Of a DNA stretch of 37,957 nt, positions 8,288-17,211 are shown one piece after another. Position 1 is the stretch's first letter. Each line of letters starts with the position of its first letter. The position numbers and the translations under genes were made by a program. This DNA is from Acidobacteriota bacterium (GTDB lineage: Bacteria > Acidobacteriota > Terriglobia > Bryobacterales > Bryobacteraceae). Location: assembly GCA_016871055.1 (NCBI GenBank), contig VFZW01000015.1, positions 1 through 37,957 on the forward strand, read 5' to 3'. A model generated the notes under the pieces. It did not search any database. It was not told where the DNA came from and saw only the letters and a list, made by a program, of their open reading frames with translations.

Positions 8288-9730
8288 CTAATACGCCTTC
8301 GCAATCACCACGCGTTGCGGCACCTTCTCGCCCGTTAGAATACACTTGCCCGGCCCGTCGTAGTGGTCTTCGAGCGGTATGTTGCGGACGGTCGCGCGGA
8401 ATTCCTTGAGCATGGCGTCGTTGGCGGGATCGTCTTTGAGATGCGCCATGACGAACTTGCCGCCGCCCTTTTCGGCGGTGACGTCGTCGAGAATCGCGCG
8501 CACCTCTTCGAGCGAATTCGCGGTGACGGTGTTGTCGGCCAGCCGCTGCCTCGCCTTCGCGAACAGATCGGTCTGCATGGCGTCAAGCGTCTCATTGAAC
8601 TTCGCCACCAGAGTGTCTTGCGGGATCACTTCCTTGGTCCCGGTGTCGCGGCGCTTGAGCACTACATTGCCGGCGGCGAGATCGCGGGGGCCGATCTCGA
8701 TGACCACGGGCACACCTTGCCGCTCCCAGTGGAAGAACTTCGCTCCGGGCGTTTGGCCATCGCGGCGGTCGACGTGCGCGCCGATCGACAACGCCAGTTT
8801 CTCGGCGGCTTCCATGACCGGCCCGCGCTCTTCTTCCTTGCGGTAGATCGGCACGATCACGCCTTTGCGCGGCGCGACTTTCGGCGGCAACACCAGGCCC
8901 TTGTCGTCGGAATGCGTCATGATCAGGCCGCCGATCAGGCGCGTCGACACGCCCCAGCTTGTTTGCCACACGTATTCGAGCTTGCCTTCCTTGCTTTGGA
9001 ACTGCACGTCGAAGGCCTTGCCGAAGTTCTGGCCGAGATCGTGCGACGTGCCCGCCTGCAGCGCGAGGCCGTTTTGCATCATCGCTTCGATCGAGTACGA
9101 CTGCAGTGCGCCCGCGAATTTTTCGGCGCGCGATTTCACGCCCCGGATGACGGGCATCGCCATGACGTTTTCGGCGACATCGCCATACACGTGCAGCATG
9201 CGCACCACTTCTTCCAGCGCCTCTTCATGCGACGAGTGCGCCGTGTGGCCTTCCTGCCAGAGGAATTCGGTCGTGCGCAGGAACATACGCGTGCGCAGTT
9301 CCCAGCGCAGAACGTTCGCCCATTGATTGATGAGCATCGGCAGATCGCGGTAGCTTTGAATCCACTTCGAAAAGAAGTGCCCGACGATGGTTTCCGACGT
9401 GGGCCGGATAACATACGGCTCTTCGAGTTTCTTGCCGCCGGCGATCGTCACGACGGCGAGTTCGGGCGCGAATCCTTCGACGTGTTCGGCTTCTTTCTTC
9501 AAGAAGCTCTCGGGAATCAGTAGCGGCAGGTAGACGTTTTGATGGCCGGTGGCCTTGAATCGCTGATCGAGTTCGCGCTGCAACACTTCCCACACGGCAT
9601 AGCCGTTGGGCTTGATGACCATGCAGCCTTTGACGATTTCGGCCGGTTCGGCCATATCGCCTTGCAGTACAACGTCTTGATACCAGGTTGCGAAGTCTTT
9701 CGCGCGGGGAGTGATGGGAGATTCGGCCAT
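8288..9730 (-). CDS. proS: Prolyl-tRNA synthetase, archaeal/eukaryal-like type
   Basis: 480 aa. It charges tRNA-Pro with proline in the cytoplasm. The compact form without the INS editing insertion of the E. coli type, plus the C-terminal extension ending in IAKAY, identifies the archaeal/eukaryal-like (type 3) ProRS. Class II motifs are clear: VIRPTSETI (about 108-116), motif 2 [16 protein letters not shown] followed by QEGHTAH (about 141-165), and motif 3 around [19 protein letters not shown]. The C-terminal part contains the anticodon-binding domain ([13 protein letters not shown]) and a terminal segment with a Cys (GKCILTG). The ATG at 9730 gives the family N-terminus. Upstream, a TACACT hexamer could be the -10, leaving a short leader. 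Confidence 0.96.
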   Translation of the reverse strand: MAESPITPRAKDFATWYQDVVLQGDMAEPAEIVKGCMVIKPNGYAVWEVLQRELDQRFKATGHQNVYLPLLIPESFLKKEAEHVEGFAPELAVVTIAGGKKLEEPYVIRPTSETIVGHFFSKWIQSYRDLPMLINQWANVLRWELRTRMFLRTTEFLWQEGHTAHSSHEEALEEVVRMLHVYGDVAENVMAMPVIRGVKSRAEKFAGALQSYSIEAMMQNGLALQAGTSHDLGQNFGKAFDVQFQSKEGKLEYVWQTSWGVSTRLIGGLIMTHSDDKGLVLPPKVAPRKGVIVPIYRKEEERGPVMEAAEKLALSIGAHVDRRDGQTPGAKFFHWERQGVPVVIEIGPRDLAAGNVVLKRRDTGTKEVIPQDTLVAKFNETLDAMQTDLFAKARQRLADNTVTANSLEEVRAILDDVTAEKGGGKFVMAHLKDDPANDAMLKEFRATVRNIPLEDHYDGPGKCILTGEKVPQRVVIAKAY

Positions 9731-9781
9731 ACGACTTGAATCTTCTAGTGTAGTATTGCGGTAGCAGCCCGAAGTCGCGCG

Positions 9782-10444
9782 CTACTTTTCGCCGACTCGC
9801 AACTGCGGCACGAAGATCTCCTTCGCTTTGCGCGCGAGCGTTTCGTCGACGCGCAAAAGTTCGGCGATTTCGACGCCGTTGCGAATGGCCGCGGCGATCT
9901 TTTTTTCCGCCGCGACGATGCGGGCGGCTCCCTCGATTGCCATGGCGAGGGAGGCTTTTGGGATCACTACGACACCGTCGTCGTCGCCGACGAGCCAATC
10001 ACCCGGGTTGACAACCATGCCTCCACACGCGACGGAGACTTGCAGCTTGCCGGCGTACTCCGCGCCGCCCGCGTTGGGGACGACACTTCGCGCGAACACT
10101 GGCAGGCGGCTCTTCCGAATGTCGGCAAGATCGCGAATCGCGCCGTCGACGACCACGCCGGCCAGGCCCTTGCGCTGCGCACTGATCGTCGTCAATCCGC
10201 CCCAGAGCGCGGTGTTTCGCTCGCCGTGCCCGTCGATGACGAGCACATGATCCTTCGGACACTCGGCAAGCGCCTTGCTGACCATCAGAATGTCGGCCGT
10301 GTGCAGTTGCACCGTAAAGGCCGGGCCCGCCATACGTGCGTTCGACGACCAAGGCCGAATGCCGTGATCCATGGCGCCACCTTTTCCGAGCGCGTCGGAA
10401 ACCGGGCCTGTTCCAAACTTTCGCAGTTGCGCGGCCGGCGTCAT
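9782..10444 (-). CDS. RraA-like / HMG aldolase family protein
   Basis: 220 aa. It belongs to the RraA/4-hydroxy-4-methyl-2-oxoglutarate aldolase family: HVLVIDGHGERNTALWGGL (67-84), VVVDGAIRDLADI (97-109, containing the family Arg-Asp pair) and NPGDWLVGDDDGVVVIP (146-162). Members either cleave HMG or oxaloacetate-like 2-keto acids with a divalent metal, or act as regulators of RNase E. Here the metabolic role is favoured because the gene is coupled by an ATGA overlap (10441-10444) to an MDR dehydrogenase and lies next to a lactonase-like and a transporter gene. Exact substrate unknown. Confidence 0.88.
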   Translation of the reverse strand: MTPAAQLRKFGTGPVSDALGKGGAMDHGIRPWSSNARMAGPAFTVQLHTADILMVSKALAECPKDHVLVIDGHGERNTALWGGLTTISAQRKGLAGVVVDGAIRDLADIRKSRLPVFARSVVPNAGGAEYAGKLQVSVACGGMVVNPGDWLVGDDDGVVVIPKASLAMAIEGAARIVAAEKKIAAAIRNGVEIAELLRVDETLARKAKEIFVPQLRVGEK

Positions 10445-11532
10445 TGAGCCATCCTCACTTGCGCGGGGTTGATGGCCTGGAACTTGCCCTTGTTGGCGGT
10501 GATTTCGAAGGCGCGCGGCACGTTCTCGATGCCTTCGAGCACGTGCGTGATCGTCGGTTTCATCTGCACGCGGCCGGAGGCCACCAGGCTCACCGTATGC
10601 TGGAGGTGTTCCAGCGTGCTGATGTCGGGGAACACGTAACGCAGGCTGCGTTCGCGCATCAAATCGACGTCGAGCTCAAACGGCGAACCGAACCACGACA
10701 CACCGACGATTTTTCCGCCGGAGCGGACGGCATCGACGGCCTGCGCGACACTGCGCACGCCGGCGAGGCCCTGCGTTGGGCTGCCGCCGGCGCACTCGAA
10801 GACGATGTCGGCGCCGTTGCCTCCGGTGAGTTCGCGAATGGTGGCGACGGGGTCCTCCTTGGTTGCGTTGATGGCGTGATCGGCGCCGAGTTCCTTCGAC
10901 ATCGCGCACGCTTCGTCGCGCACATCGACGGTGATGATCTTGCCCGCGCCGCTGACCTTGGCGATCTGCATGCACTCCAGGCCCATGCTGCCCTGTCCGA
11001 GGAAGGCGACGCTGTCGCCGATCTTGATTTCGGCGGTTTCGACCGACGCCACGCTGTCGCTGAGCGATTGCAGGCAGGCGGCTTCGTTGTCGGAGATGCG
11101 GTCGTCGACGTGCGTCAGCGCGATCTCGGGCAGCACCGCGAATTCGCAGAAACAGCCGGGAAGCTGGAAGCCGATGATGGGACCTTTTCGGCAGAGATGG
11201 CCGCGGCCGGAATCACACAACGGACAGCTTTCGCAGGGGAGTTTGGCGCGCGCGGCAACGCGGTCGCCGGGCTTGAATCTCGTGACGCCGGGACCGGTCT
11301 CGACGATGCGGACGCAGAACTCGTGGCCGAACAGTTGCACCGGCGCCTCGGTTTCGAGGCGCTTCTTGATGCGGTCATAGGCGAGAGTGCGCACACCGGC
11401 GGCGAGTTGCGCCTCGGTGACGCTGGGCTGCACGACGAGCACTTGCGCGAGCACATGGCGTGGCCGCAGATCCGGCATGGGCACGTCATCCAAACGCAGA
11501 TCGCCGAATCCGTAGAATCTCCAGGCTTTCAT
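10441..11532 (-). CDS. Zn-type MDR alcohol dehydrogenase-like protein
   Basis: 363 aa. It is a medium-chain dehydrogenase/reductase with the structural-zinc lobe CESCPLCDSGRGHLC (Cys 100, 103, 106, 114), a GHE motif (69-71) and the Rossmann fingerprint LGQGSMGLECMQ (178-189) followed by an acidic residue in ITVDVRDEA, which suggests NAD. It should oxidise a sugar or polyol alcohol. Oddly, the usual catalytic-zinc Cys (CGxCxxD region) is replaced by VVQPSVTEAQ (33-42), with no Cys there. The ATG at 11532 gives the family N-terminus MKAWRFYGFGDL; a longer frame would run into the divergent gene only 26 bp away. It is first in an operon with the RraA-like gene. Confidence 0.88.
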   Translation of the reverse strand: MKAWRFYGFGDLRLDDVPMPDLRPRHVLAQVLVVQPSVTEAQLAAGVRTLAYDRIKKRLETEAPVQLFGHEFCVRIVETGPGVTRFKPGDRVAARAKLPCESCPLCDSGRGHLCRKGPIIGFQLPGCFCEFAVLPEIALTHVDDRISDNEAACLQSLSDSVASVETAEIKIGDSVAFLGQGSMGLECMQIAKVSGAGKIITVDVRDEACAMSKELGADHAINATKEDPVATIRELTGGNGADIVFECAGGSPTQGLAGVRSVAQAVDAVRSGGKIVGVSWFGSPFELDVDLMRERSLRYVFPDISTLEHLQHTVSLVASGRVQMKPTITHVLEGIENVPRAFEITANKGKFQAINPAQVRMAQ

Positions 11533-11558
11533 AAAGGTCTCGTGATAATATCGCACCC

Positions 11559-12524
11559 ATGAAATGCACGGTACTGCTTTTTCTGGCGGCGCACGCCGCC
11601 GCGCAAATTTTCGCACCTGGCGCGAAGCTGGAGAAGATCTTCGAGGGCGGACACCTGACCGAGGGCGTCGCCGCGGCGCCGGACGGCATGGTGTACTTCA
11701 GCGACATCACGTTCACGACGGAAACAAAGATGCAGGCCGGGCACATTATGCGGTTTGATCCGCGGACGCGCACCGTTTCGGTCTATCGATCGCCGAGCGG
11801 GATGTCGAACGGGATCAAGTTCGACGCGCGCGGGCGGATGGTGGCGGCCGAGGGCGCCGATTACGGCGGGCGGCGGATTACGCGCACGGACATGACGACG
11901 GGAAAAAGCGAGATCGTGGCCGGGCTGTTTGAAGGGCGTCCGTTTAACTCGCCGAACGACATCGCGATCGACGAGAAGGGGCGGATCTACTTCAGCGATC
12001 CGCGGTATCTGGGGCATGAACCGATAGAACAGCCGGTGATGGCGGTGTATCGGATCGATACCGATGGCAGCGTGCATCGCATCATCACCGACGCGGGGAA
12101 ACCGAACGGCGTGGCGGTGTCGCCGGATCAGCGAACGCTCTACGTCGTCACCAACGACGACGGGCTTCTGGGCTTCGATCGTCTCCCGAAGGGAGCGCCG
12201 GCGCGGAAGGGACGGATGGAGTTGAACGCCTACGATCTACGCGCCGACGGCACCGCGGCGTTTCGCGAAAGGCTGGTGAACTACGCGCCCGAGGACGGGC
12301 CGGACGGTCTGGTGTGCGACAGCGAGGGGAACATCTACGCGGCGCTGCGGAACGAAAAGCGTTTCGGCGTCGGCGTCTATTCTCCGAAGGGCGCGGAGCT
12401 TGCGTTCCTGCCGACGCCGGAGCGGCCGACCAACGTTGGCTTCGCCGGTAAGACTTTGTACGTAACGGCCGGCGGCAGCGTGTATCGCACTCCAACGACG
12501 AAGACCGGTTACCGGCTGCCGTGA
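11559..12524 (+). CDS. SMP-30/gluconolactonase-like secreted protein
   Basis: 321 aa. A signal peptide (MKCTVLLFLAAHAAAQ) is followed by a six-bladed propeller of the SMP-30/Gluconolactonase/LRE family. Metal-site landmarks are the Glu in LTEGVAAAPDG (E35), NSPNDIAIDEKGRIYFSD, KPNGVAVSPDQRTLYV and DGPDGLVCDSEGNIYAA. The family hydrolyses sugar lactones with a divalent metal; because it is exported, it may act on lactones in the periplasm. It overlaps the following MFS gene by 4 bp (GTGA), indicating one operon for lactone hydrolysis and uptake. A GATAAT hexamer ends 9 nt before its ATG. Confidence 0.9.
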   Translation: MKCTVLLFLAAHAAAQIFAPGAKLEKIFEGGHLTEGVAAAPDGMVYFSDITFTTETKMQAGHIMRFDPRTRTVSVYRSPSGMSNGIKFDARGRMVAAEGADYGGRRITRTDMTTGKSEIVAGLFEGRPFNSPNDIAIDEKGRIYFSDPRYLGHEPIEQPVMAVYRIDTDGSVHRIITDAGKPNGVAVSPDQRTLYVVTNDDGLLGFDRLPKGAPARKGRMELNAYDLRADGTAAFRERLVNYAPEDGPDGLVCDSEGNIYAALRNEKRFGVGVYSPKGAELAFLPTPERPTNVGFAGKTLYVTAGGSVYRTPTTKTGYRLP

Positions 12525-13756
12525 GCCGCATCCGCTGGCGGCTCTACGGACTGCTGCTGATCGTCATTACGCTGACCTTCATCGACCGCTTCAACATGAA
12601 CGTGGCGGCGAAGTATATTCAGACCGAGTTCGCGTTGAGCGATACCCAAACCGGTTCGCTGTTGAGCGCGTTTGTGCTGGGTTATGCCCTGTTTCAGGCG
12701 CCGGGCGGCTGGCTGGGCGATCGCTTCGGGCCGCGCAAGGTGCTGACGGGTGCGATTTTGTGGTGGTCCGCGTTCACGGCGCTAACGGCGGCGGGGGCGG
12801 GCGTGGTGTCGATGTGGGTTGTGCGATTCCTGATCGGCGCCGGCGAAGGCCCGGCGCTGCCGTGCACGAACAAGATGATCGGGCGGTGGATGAGCGTCGC
12901 GGAGCGGGCGCGCGGGAGCAGTTTGTTTCTAGTGGCGGTCGGCATCGGCGGGGCCTTCACGCCGCCGGCGATTGCGTGGAGCATGACGCATTTCGGATGG
13001 CGGGAGTCGTTCGTAGGTTGCGGGTTGTTGGGCGTGGCGGTGGCGGCGCTTTGGCACTGGCAGTCGACGGAGAATCCGCGCGAACATCCGGGCGTGAGCG
13101 CGGAAGAGTTGGCCTACATTGAAGCGGGGCGCACGCCGGCGATCGAAGCGGGACCGATGCCGTGGCGCAAGCTGGCGGGGTCGGCGAGCATCCGCGCGCT
13201 GGCGGCCGCGAACTTCATGCTGGGGTATGTGACGTACATTTTCTACACATGGTTTTTCCTGTACTTGGTGAATGTGCGGAAGCTGGAGTTGATGGCGGGC
13301 AGCTACTGGTCGACCGCGCCGTTCCTGGCGATTCTACTCGGCGCGCCGTTGGGCGGCTGGCTGTCGGACTTGTTCCTAAAGCGGCTGGGGCATCCGTGGG
13401 GGCGGCGCGTACCGGTGGGGATCGCGGCGTTGGTTTCGTGCTCACTGTTGCTGGTAGGGTCGCGCATGGAAAACGCCTACGCGGCGATCGCTTTGCTAGC
13501 GATAGCCGCCGGTTGCAACAGCGTCGCGGCGGTCACCAGTTGGGCCGCGCCGAACGATTTGTCGGAACGTCACGCGGGCACGCTGGCCGGCGCGCTGAAT
13601 ACGTGCACGAACCTTGGCGGCGCGCTGTCGCCCGTGTTGACGCCTTATCTTGCGGCGCGATTCGGCTGGGTGGCCGCGTTGGATTTCGCGGCCGGCTTCA
13701 TGCTGTGTGTGGGGCTGCTTTGGCTCGTGGTGGATCTTGGCAAGCGGATCGACTAG
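12521..13756 (+). CDS. MFS transporter, ACS (hexuronate/sugar-acid) type
   Basis: 411 aa with about 12 hydrophobic segments. The N-terminus LTFIDRFNMNVAAKYIQTEF and motif A GGWLGDRFGPRKV, followed by RFLIGAGEGPALPCTNKMIGRW, are typical of the anion:cation symporter family, which includes hexuronate (ExuT), glucarate (GudP) and galactonate carriers. It likely imports an organic anion such as a sugar acid with protons across the inner membrane. The GTG start overlaps the SMP-30 stop (12521-12524). With the RraA-like and dehydrogenase genes on the opposite strand it suggests a small sugar-acid regulon. Its TAG stop shares a CTAG with the convergent TonB receptor gene. Confidence 0.9.
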   Translation: MSRIRWRLYGLLLIVITLTFIDRFNMNVAAKYIQTEFALSDTQTGSLLSAFVLGYALFQAPGGWLGDRFGPRKVLTGAILWWSAFTALTAAGAGVVSMWVVRFLIGAGEGPALPCTNKMIGRWMSVAERARGSSLFLVAVGIGGAFTPPAIAWSMTHFGWRESFVGCGLLGVAVAALWHWQSTENPREHPGVSAEELAYIEAGRTPAIEAGPMPWRKLAGSASIRALAAANFMLGYVTYIFYTWFFLYLVNVRKLELMAGSYWSTAPFLAILLGAPLGGWLSDLFLKRLGHPWGRRVPVGIAALVSCSLLLVGSRMENAYAAIALLAIAAGCNSVAAVTSWAAPNDLSERHAGTLAGALNTCTNLGGALSPVLTPYLAARFGWVAALDFAAGFMLCVGLLWLVVDLGKRID

Positions 13757-16700
13757 TAGCTGAAGCGAAGTCCGAACTGAATCTGGCGCGGCGTGTTGAC
13801 TTGCGACAGACGGATCTTTCCGAAATCGGCCGAGGTTACGTTGGTCTGCGGGCCGGCAAAGATCACGTTGTTGAAGGCGTTGAACAGCTCGGTGCGGAAG
13901 TCGATGCCGATCCGTTCGTTAATCGCAATACGCTTCTCGATGAGCAGATCCCAGTTCTTGTTGCCGGGCACGCGCACGTCGGAGAGATTGCGCGAGGCCG
14001 TTCCGAAGGTAAACTGCGGTGCGCGGCGGAACGCGGAGGCGTTGAAGTAGTTGGCGCCGTCGACGAGTTGGATGTTCGACAAGGCCGCGGGCGCGCCGGT
14101 GGCGTCGGGGCGTTGCGATCCGCCGAACGAGTTCGAATCGTTCGGTCCGGTAACTTGCACGGGTGTGCCGTTGTCCCAGGTGAAGTACATGCCGGTGGAC
14201 CATCCGCCGGCGATTCGCGCCATCGCGCCGCGGTTCAGCTTCGGCTTGCCGACGCCGAAGGGCAGTTCGTAGCGCAGGCTCACGCGGACGACGTCGGGGA
14301 TGTCGTAGAACGACACGGAACGCTCGCACGCGTAGCAATTGTTGTTGACCGCGGCGGGCGATGCGCCGAGGAAGCCGCCGAAGTCGCCGACGTTGTCGAT
14401 CAGCTTCGAGTGGGTGTAGGCGAGCAGCAGCGCGAAGCCGTCGGCGAAACGGCGTTCGACGCGGGTTTGCAGGCCGTGATACGTCGAATGGCCCGTGGGC
14501 ACTTGCGCGCCCGAGGCTCCTGTGAAGTGCGGGAACGGACGGAGCAACTGGCCGCGCTGGATGGTTGCGCGCGAGAGTGTCGACGTCGGATCGGTGATCA
14601 CACCGGCGAACGGATTCGGAACGGTCGCGTTTAACTGCGTGCCGAGCGCGAGAGCGGAGTCGGGAAGCTGATTGAATTGAACGGGCATCGGGAGCGCGAT
14701 ACCGGCGTTACCCGCATAGCCGACCTCGACCACCATCTGCCACGGCAGTTGGCGCTGCACGTCGAAAGTCCACTGCGTCTGATAGGGGAGGCGCTGTTGG
14801 CGGATCGGTCCGACAATGCCTTGTCCGAGATTGGTGGAGAGGCCGAGCGAATTGCCGGTCGGGGCGATGAAGCCGCCGGGCAGCGGGTTGCCGAGATTGA
14901 ACAGCGGGGTGACACCATCCGGTTCGGCGACAAGCGAAGATGTCGCGCGCGAGAAGCCGAGAGAGTTATCGGTGTTCGGCGCGATCGACGAGGTAAACAC
15001 GCCGAAGCCGGTGCGGATCACCGTCTTCGGATTCCACTGCCAGGCGAGGCCGATGCGTGGATCCCAGTTCTGTTTGTCGGCGCGTTGTGTGCGACGGCCG
15101 ACGCCGTTTACGCCGACAAAACCGACGCCGCCTCGCAAGCCTGTGATGCCCGGAACTTTGCCGTCGAGCGGGCTTGTGGAATCGCGGTCGAGAAAGACAT
15201 AGCGATTGTTGTCTTCGGTGCGAGGCAGTTCGAGCGAGTAACGAATGCCATAGGTCAGCGTCAAACGCTGCGTGAGTTTCCATTCGTCCTGCACGTAGCC
15301 GGCGTAGTAGGGATGGCGGTGGAATTCGAGTGGGCGAAGCGTGTAGGAAACGCCGGAGACGCCGAGCATGAGATCGGCCAAGCCGCGGCCCGTGCGAGCC
15401 GCTGCCGCCTGCGGATTCGGACCCGCGGTGAACGCGCCGCTGGAGCCGATCGACAGCGGCGACGACTGATCGATCGACACCGGATAGCGGCGCGTGTCGA
15501 AGCCGGTTTTAATCGTGTGGCGCCCGCGCAACAACGTTAGCGAAGCGTTGTACTGCCAGGTACGCGATTTCACCGCGTTGTAACCGGTGCCGGTGGGGCC
15601 CACCTGCGTGAGGCCGGATGTCGAGAACACGGGGAAGTATTTCACGCGCTGGCCGTCGATCAACGAGCGCGGAAGGCCGAGCGTTGTTTGATCGAAGTCG
15701 AGTGTCAGGGGCGTACGATTCGTCTCGCTTTGCGCCATCGAGAAGTGATGCTGCAAGATCGTGCCTGGGCCCATCGTCCAGGTGTGATTGCCGACCCAGT
15801 TGATTCCCGGAATGCGGTTGGGCGTTTCGACCGGCGACGCGGCGTGGCCGAAAACCAGCGGCTGCGCGTTGATGTTCTGGAACCAGTTGTAGCGGAAGAA
15901 TACGGTGTGTCTGGAATTCACCTGGTGATCGAAGCGGCCATCCACGCGGTTCCCGTCGAGCGCATTGGCGGCGGCGACGAAGTAGTTGCTGATGTCGCTC
16001 GAACCGAGGCCGCGCTGATTCGCCGCCGGATAGTAGGGCATGAGAGCGCGCGCGATGGGGCTTAGCTGCGCGGGTGGAATCACGTTGCCGGGAAAGAGAG
16101 TCCGGATATAGCGCGTTGTGCCAGCGGGGCGGTCGGGGTCGAGGCGCGTGGTGCGCGGATCGAAGATCAGAAACGGCGAGCCGTTGGTGTCGCGCGATTG
16201 CGAGAAGTCGCCGGTGCGTTCGAGGGCGGTTGGCACGGTGCCCGTGTATGGGTTCAGGCTGCGTTGGCGGAGTCCTTCATACGCGAAAAACCAGAAAGTC
16301 CGATTCTTGCCGTTGTAGAGCTTCGGGATCCATACGGGCCCGCCGGAAGTGAGGCCGAATTGGTTCCTTTGAAACGTCGGCTTGCGCCTGAGGCCCGCGC
16401 GATTGGAATTGAAGCCGGCGGCGTCAAGCACGCTGTTGCGCAGGAACTCGTGCACGGTGCCGTGCAGTTCGTTGGTGCCAGACTTGATCGAGAAGCTCAC
16501 TACGCCGCCACCGGTGCGGCCGAATTCGGCGGCGTAGGGCGAAGTGTTGACCTTGAACTCCTGCACAGAATCAAGCTGCGGCATGGCGGAGACCTGGTTG
16601 TTGTAGGTGCCGGTGTTCGCCGCGCCGTCGATCAAAATTTCGCTCGTCGAACCGCGGCCGCCGTTGATGCGAAAGTTGTTGGTTGTCGACTGGCTGGCGG

Positions 16701-17190
16701 TGTTGTCGCCCGCGAGCCGGCCGGTCGTAACGCCGGGGACATTGGCGAGCAAGAGATAGGGGTTGCGGATGTTCAGCGGGATTGAAAGGAGGAATTTGTT
16801 TTCGACGACGGCGCCGCGATCGGCGCGACTGGAAGTAATGAGCGGCGCGGTGTCCTTGATGGTGATGCTCTCCTTCACTTCGCCCGGCTGGAGTTGCAGA
16901 TTGATGGTGCGCGATTGGCCGATTTCCAGACGGAATCCTTCGATGCGCGCTTCCTTGAAACCGGTCAATGAAGCCGCGATGTTGTAGGGGCCGGGCGGCA
17001 CTGGGGGCAATGTGAAATAGCCGTCGGCATTGGTGTCGGTGACGGTTCTGACACCGGTGGCGGTATTGATCATCTCGACGCGGGCGGCGGAGACGACGGC
17101 GCCGGAGGAGTCCGTGATGCGGCCGGAAACGACGGGGGCTTGCGCGAACGCGGAGGTAGCGGCGAGGAGCACGGCGAGCAGTATTCTCAT
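13753..17190 (-). CDS. TonB-dependent receptor, Oar-like, with CarboxypepD_reg domain
   Basis: 1145 aa outer-membrane protein. A signal peptide (MRILLAVLLAATSAFAQ) is followed by a carboxypeptidase-regulatory-like beta-sandwich at about 18-105 (VSGRITDSSGAVVSAARVE, GYFTLPPVPPGPYNI). A plug-like region follows at about 115-240 (FRINGGRGSTSEILIDG, YAAEFGRTGGGVVSFSIKSG), then a beta-barrel ending in IQFGLRFSY with a C-terminal aromatic residue, as needed for barrel assembly. Acidobacteria carry dozens of such receptors, thought to take up large carbohydrate or peptide ligands. An AGGT five nt before the ATG is a plausible ribosome site. It lies 21 bp downstream of the methyltransferase gene and may be cotranscribed. 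The stop overlaps the MFS stop. Confidence 0.95.
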   Translation of the reverse strand: MRILLAVLLAATSAFAQAPVVSGRITDSSGAVVSAARVEMINTATGVRTVTDTNADGYFTLPPVPPGPYNIAASLTGFKEARIEGFRLEIGQSRTINLQLQPGEVKESITIKDTAPLITSSRADRGAVVENKFLLSIPLNIRNPYLLLANVPGVTTGRLAGDNTASQSTTNNFRINGGRGSTSEILIDGAANTGTYNNQVSAMPQLDSVQEFKVNTSPYAAEFGRTGGGVVSFSIKSGTNELHGTVHEFLRNSVLDAAGFNSNRAGLRRKPTFQRNQFGLTSGGPVWIPKLYNGKNRTFWFFAYEGLRQRSLNPYTGTVPTALERTGDFSQSRDTNGSPFLIFDPRTTRLDPDRPAGTTRYIRTLFPGNVIPPAQLSPIARALMPYYPAANQRGLGSSDISNYFVAAANALDGNRVDGRFDHQVNSRHTVFFRYNWFQNINAQPLVFGHAASPVETPNRIPGINWVGNHTWTMGPGTILQHHFSMAQSETNRTPLTLDFDQTTLGLPRSLIDGQRVKYFPVFSTSGLTQVGPTGTGYNAVKSRTWQYNASLTLLRGRHTIKTGFDTRRYPVSIDQSSPLSIGSSGAFTAGPNPQAAAARTGRGLADLMLGVSGVSYTLRPLEFHRHPYYAGYVQDEWKLTQRLTLTYGIRYSLELPRTEDNNRYVFLDRDSTSPLDGKVPGITGLRGGVGFVGVNGVGRRTQRADKQNWDPRIGLAWQWNPKTVIRTGFGVFTSSIAPNTDNSLGFSRATSSLVAEPDGVTPLFNLGNPLPGGFIAPTGNSLGLSTNLGQGIVGPIRQQRLPYQTQWTFDVQRQLPWQMVVEVGYAGNAGIALPMPVQFNQLPDSALALGTQLNATVPNPFAGVITDPTSTLSRATIQRGQLLRPFPHFTGASGAQVPTGHSTYHGLQTRVERRFADGFALLLAYTHSKLIDNVGDFGGFLGASPAAVNNNCYACERSVSFYDIPDVVRVSLRYELPFGVGKPKLNRGAMARIAGGWSTGMYFTWDNGTPVQVTGPNDSNSFGGSQRPDATGAPAALSNIQLVDGANYFNASAFRRAPQFTFGTASRNLSDVRVPGNKNWDLLIEKRIAINERIGIDFRTELFNAFNNVIFAGPQTNVTSADFGKIRLSQVNTPRQIQFGLRFSY

Positions 17191-17211
17191 AAATGACCTG
17201 GCTTTATTAGA

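Noticed and set aside
8363-9523. Open plus-strand frame of about 385 codons opposite proS
   Set aside because: It is antisense to a conserved aminoacyl-tRNA synthetase; its His/Arg-rich translation has no family features.
10336-11562. Open plus-strand frame of about 400 codons opposite the dehydrogenase
   Set aside because: It is a GC-driven antisense shadow of the RraA-like and MDR genes; no recognisable domain.
13162-14634. Open plus-strand frame of 490 codons across the MFS/TonB junction
   Set aside because: It runs in the wrong frame of the MFS gene and antisense to the TonB receptor, both of which have strong family signatures; its translation is low-complexity with no motif.
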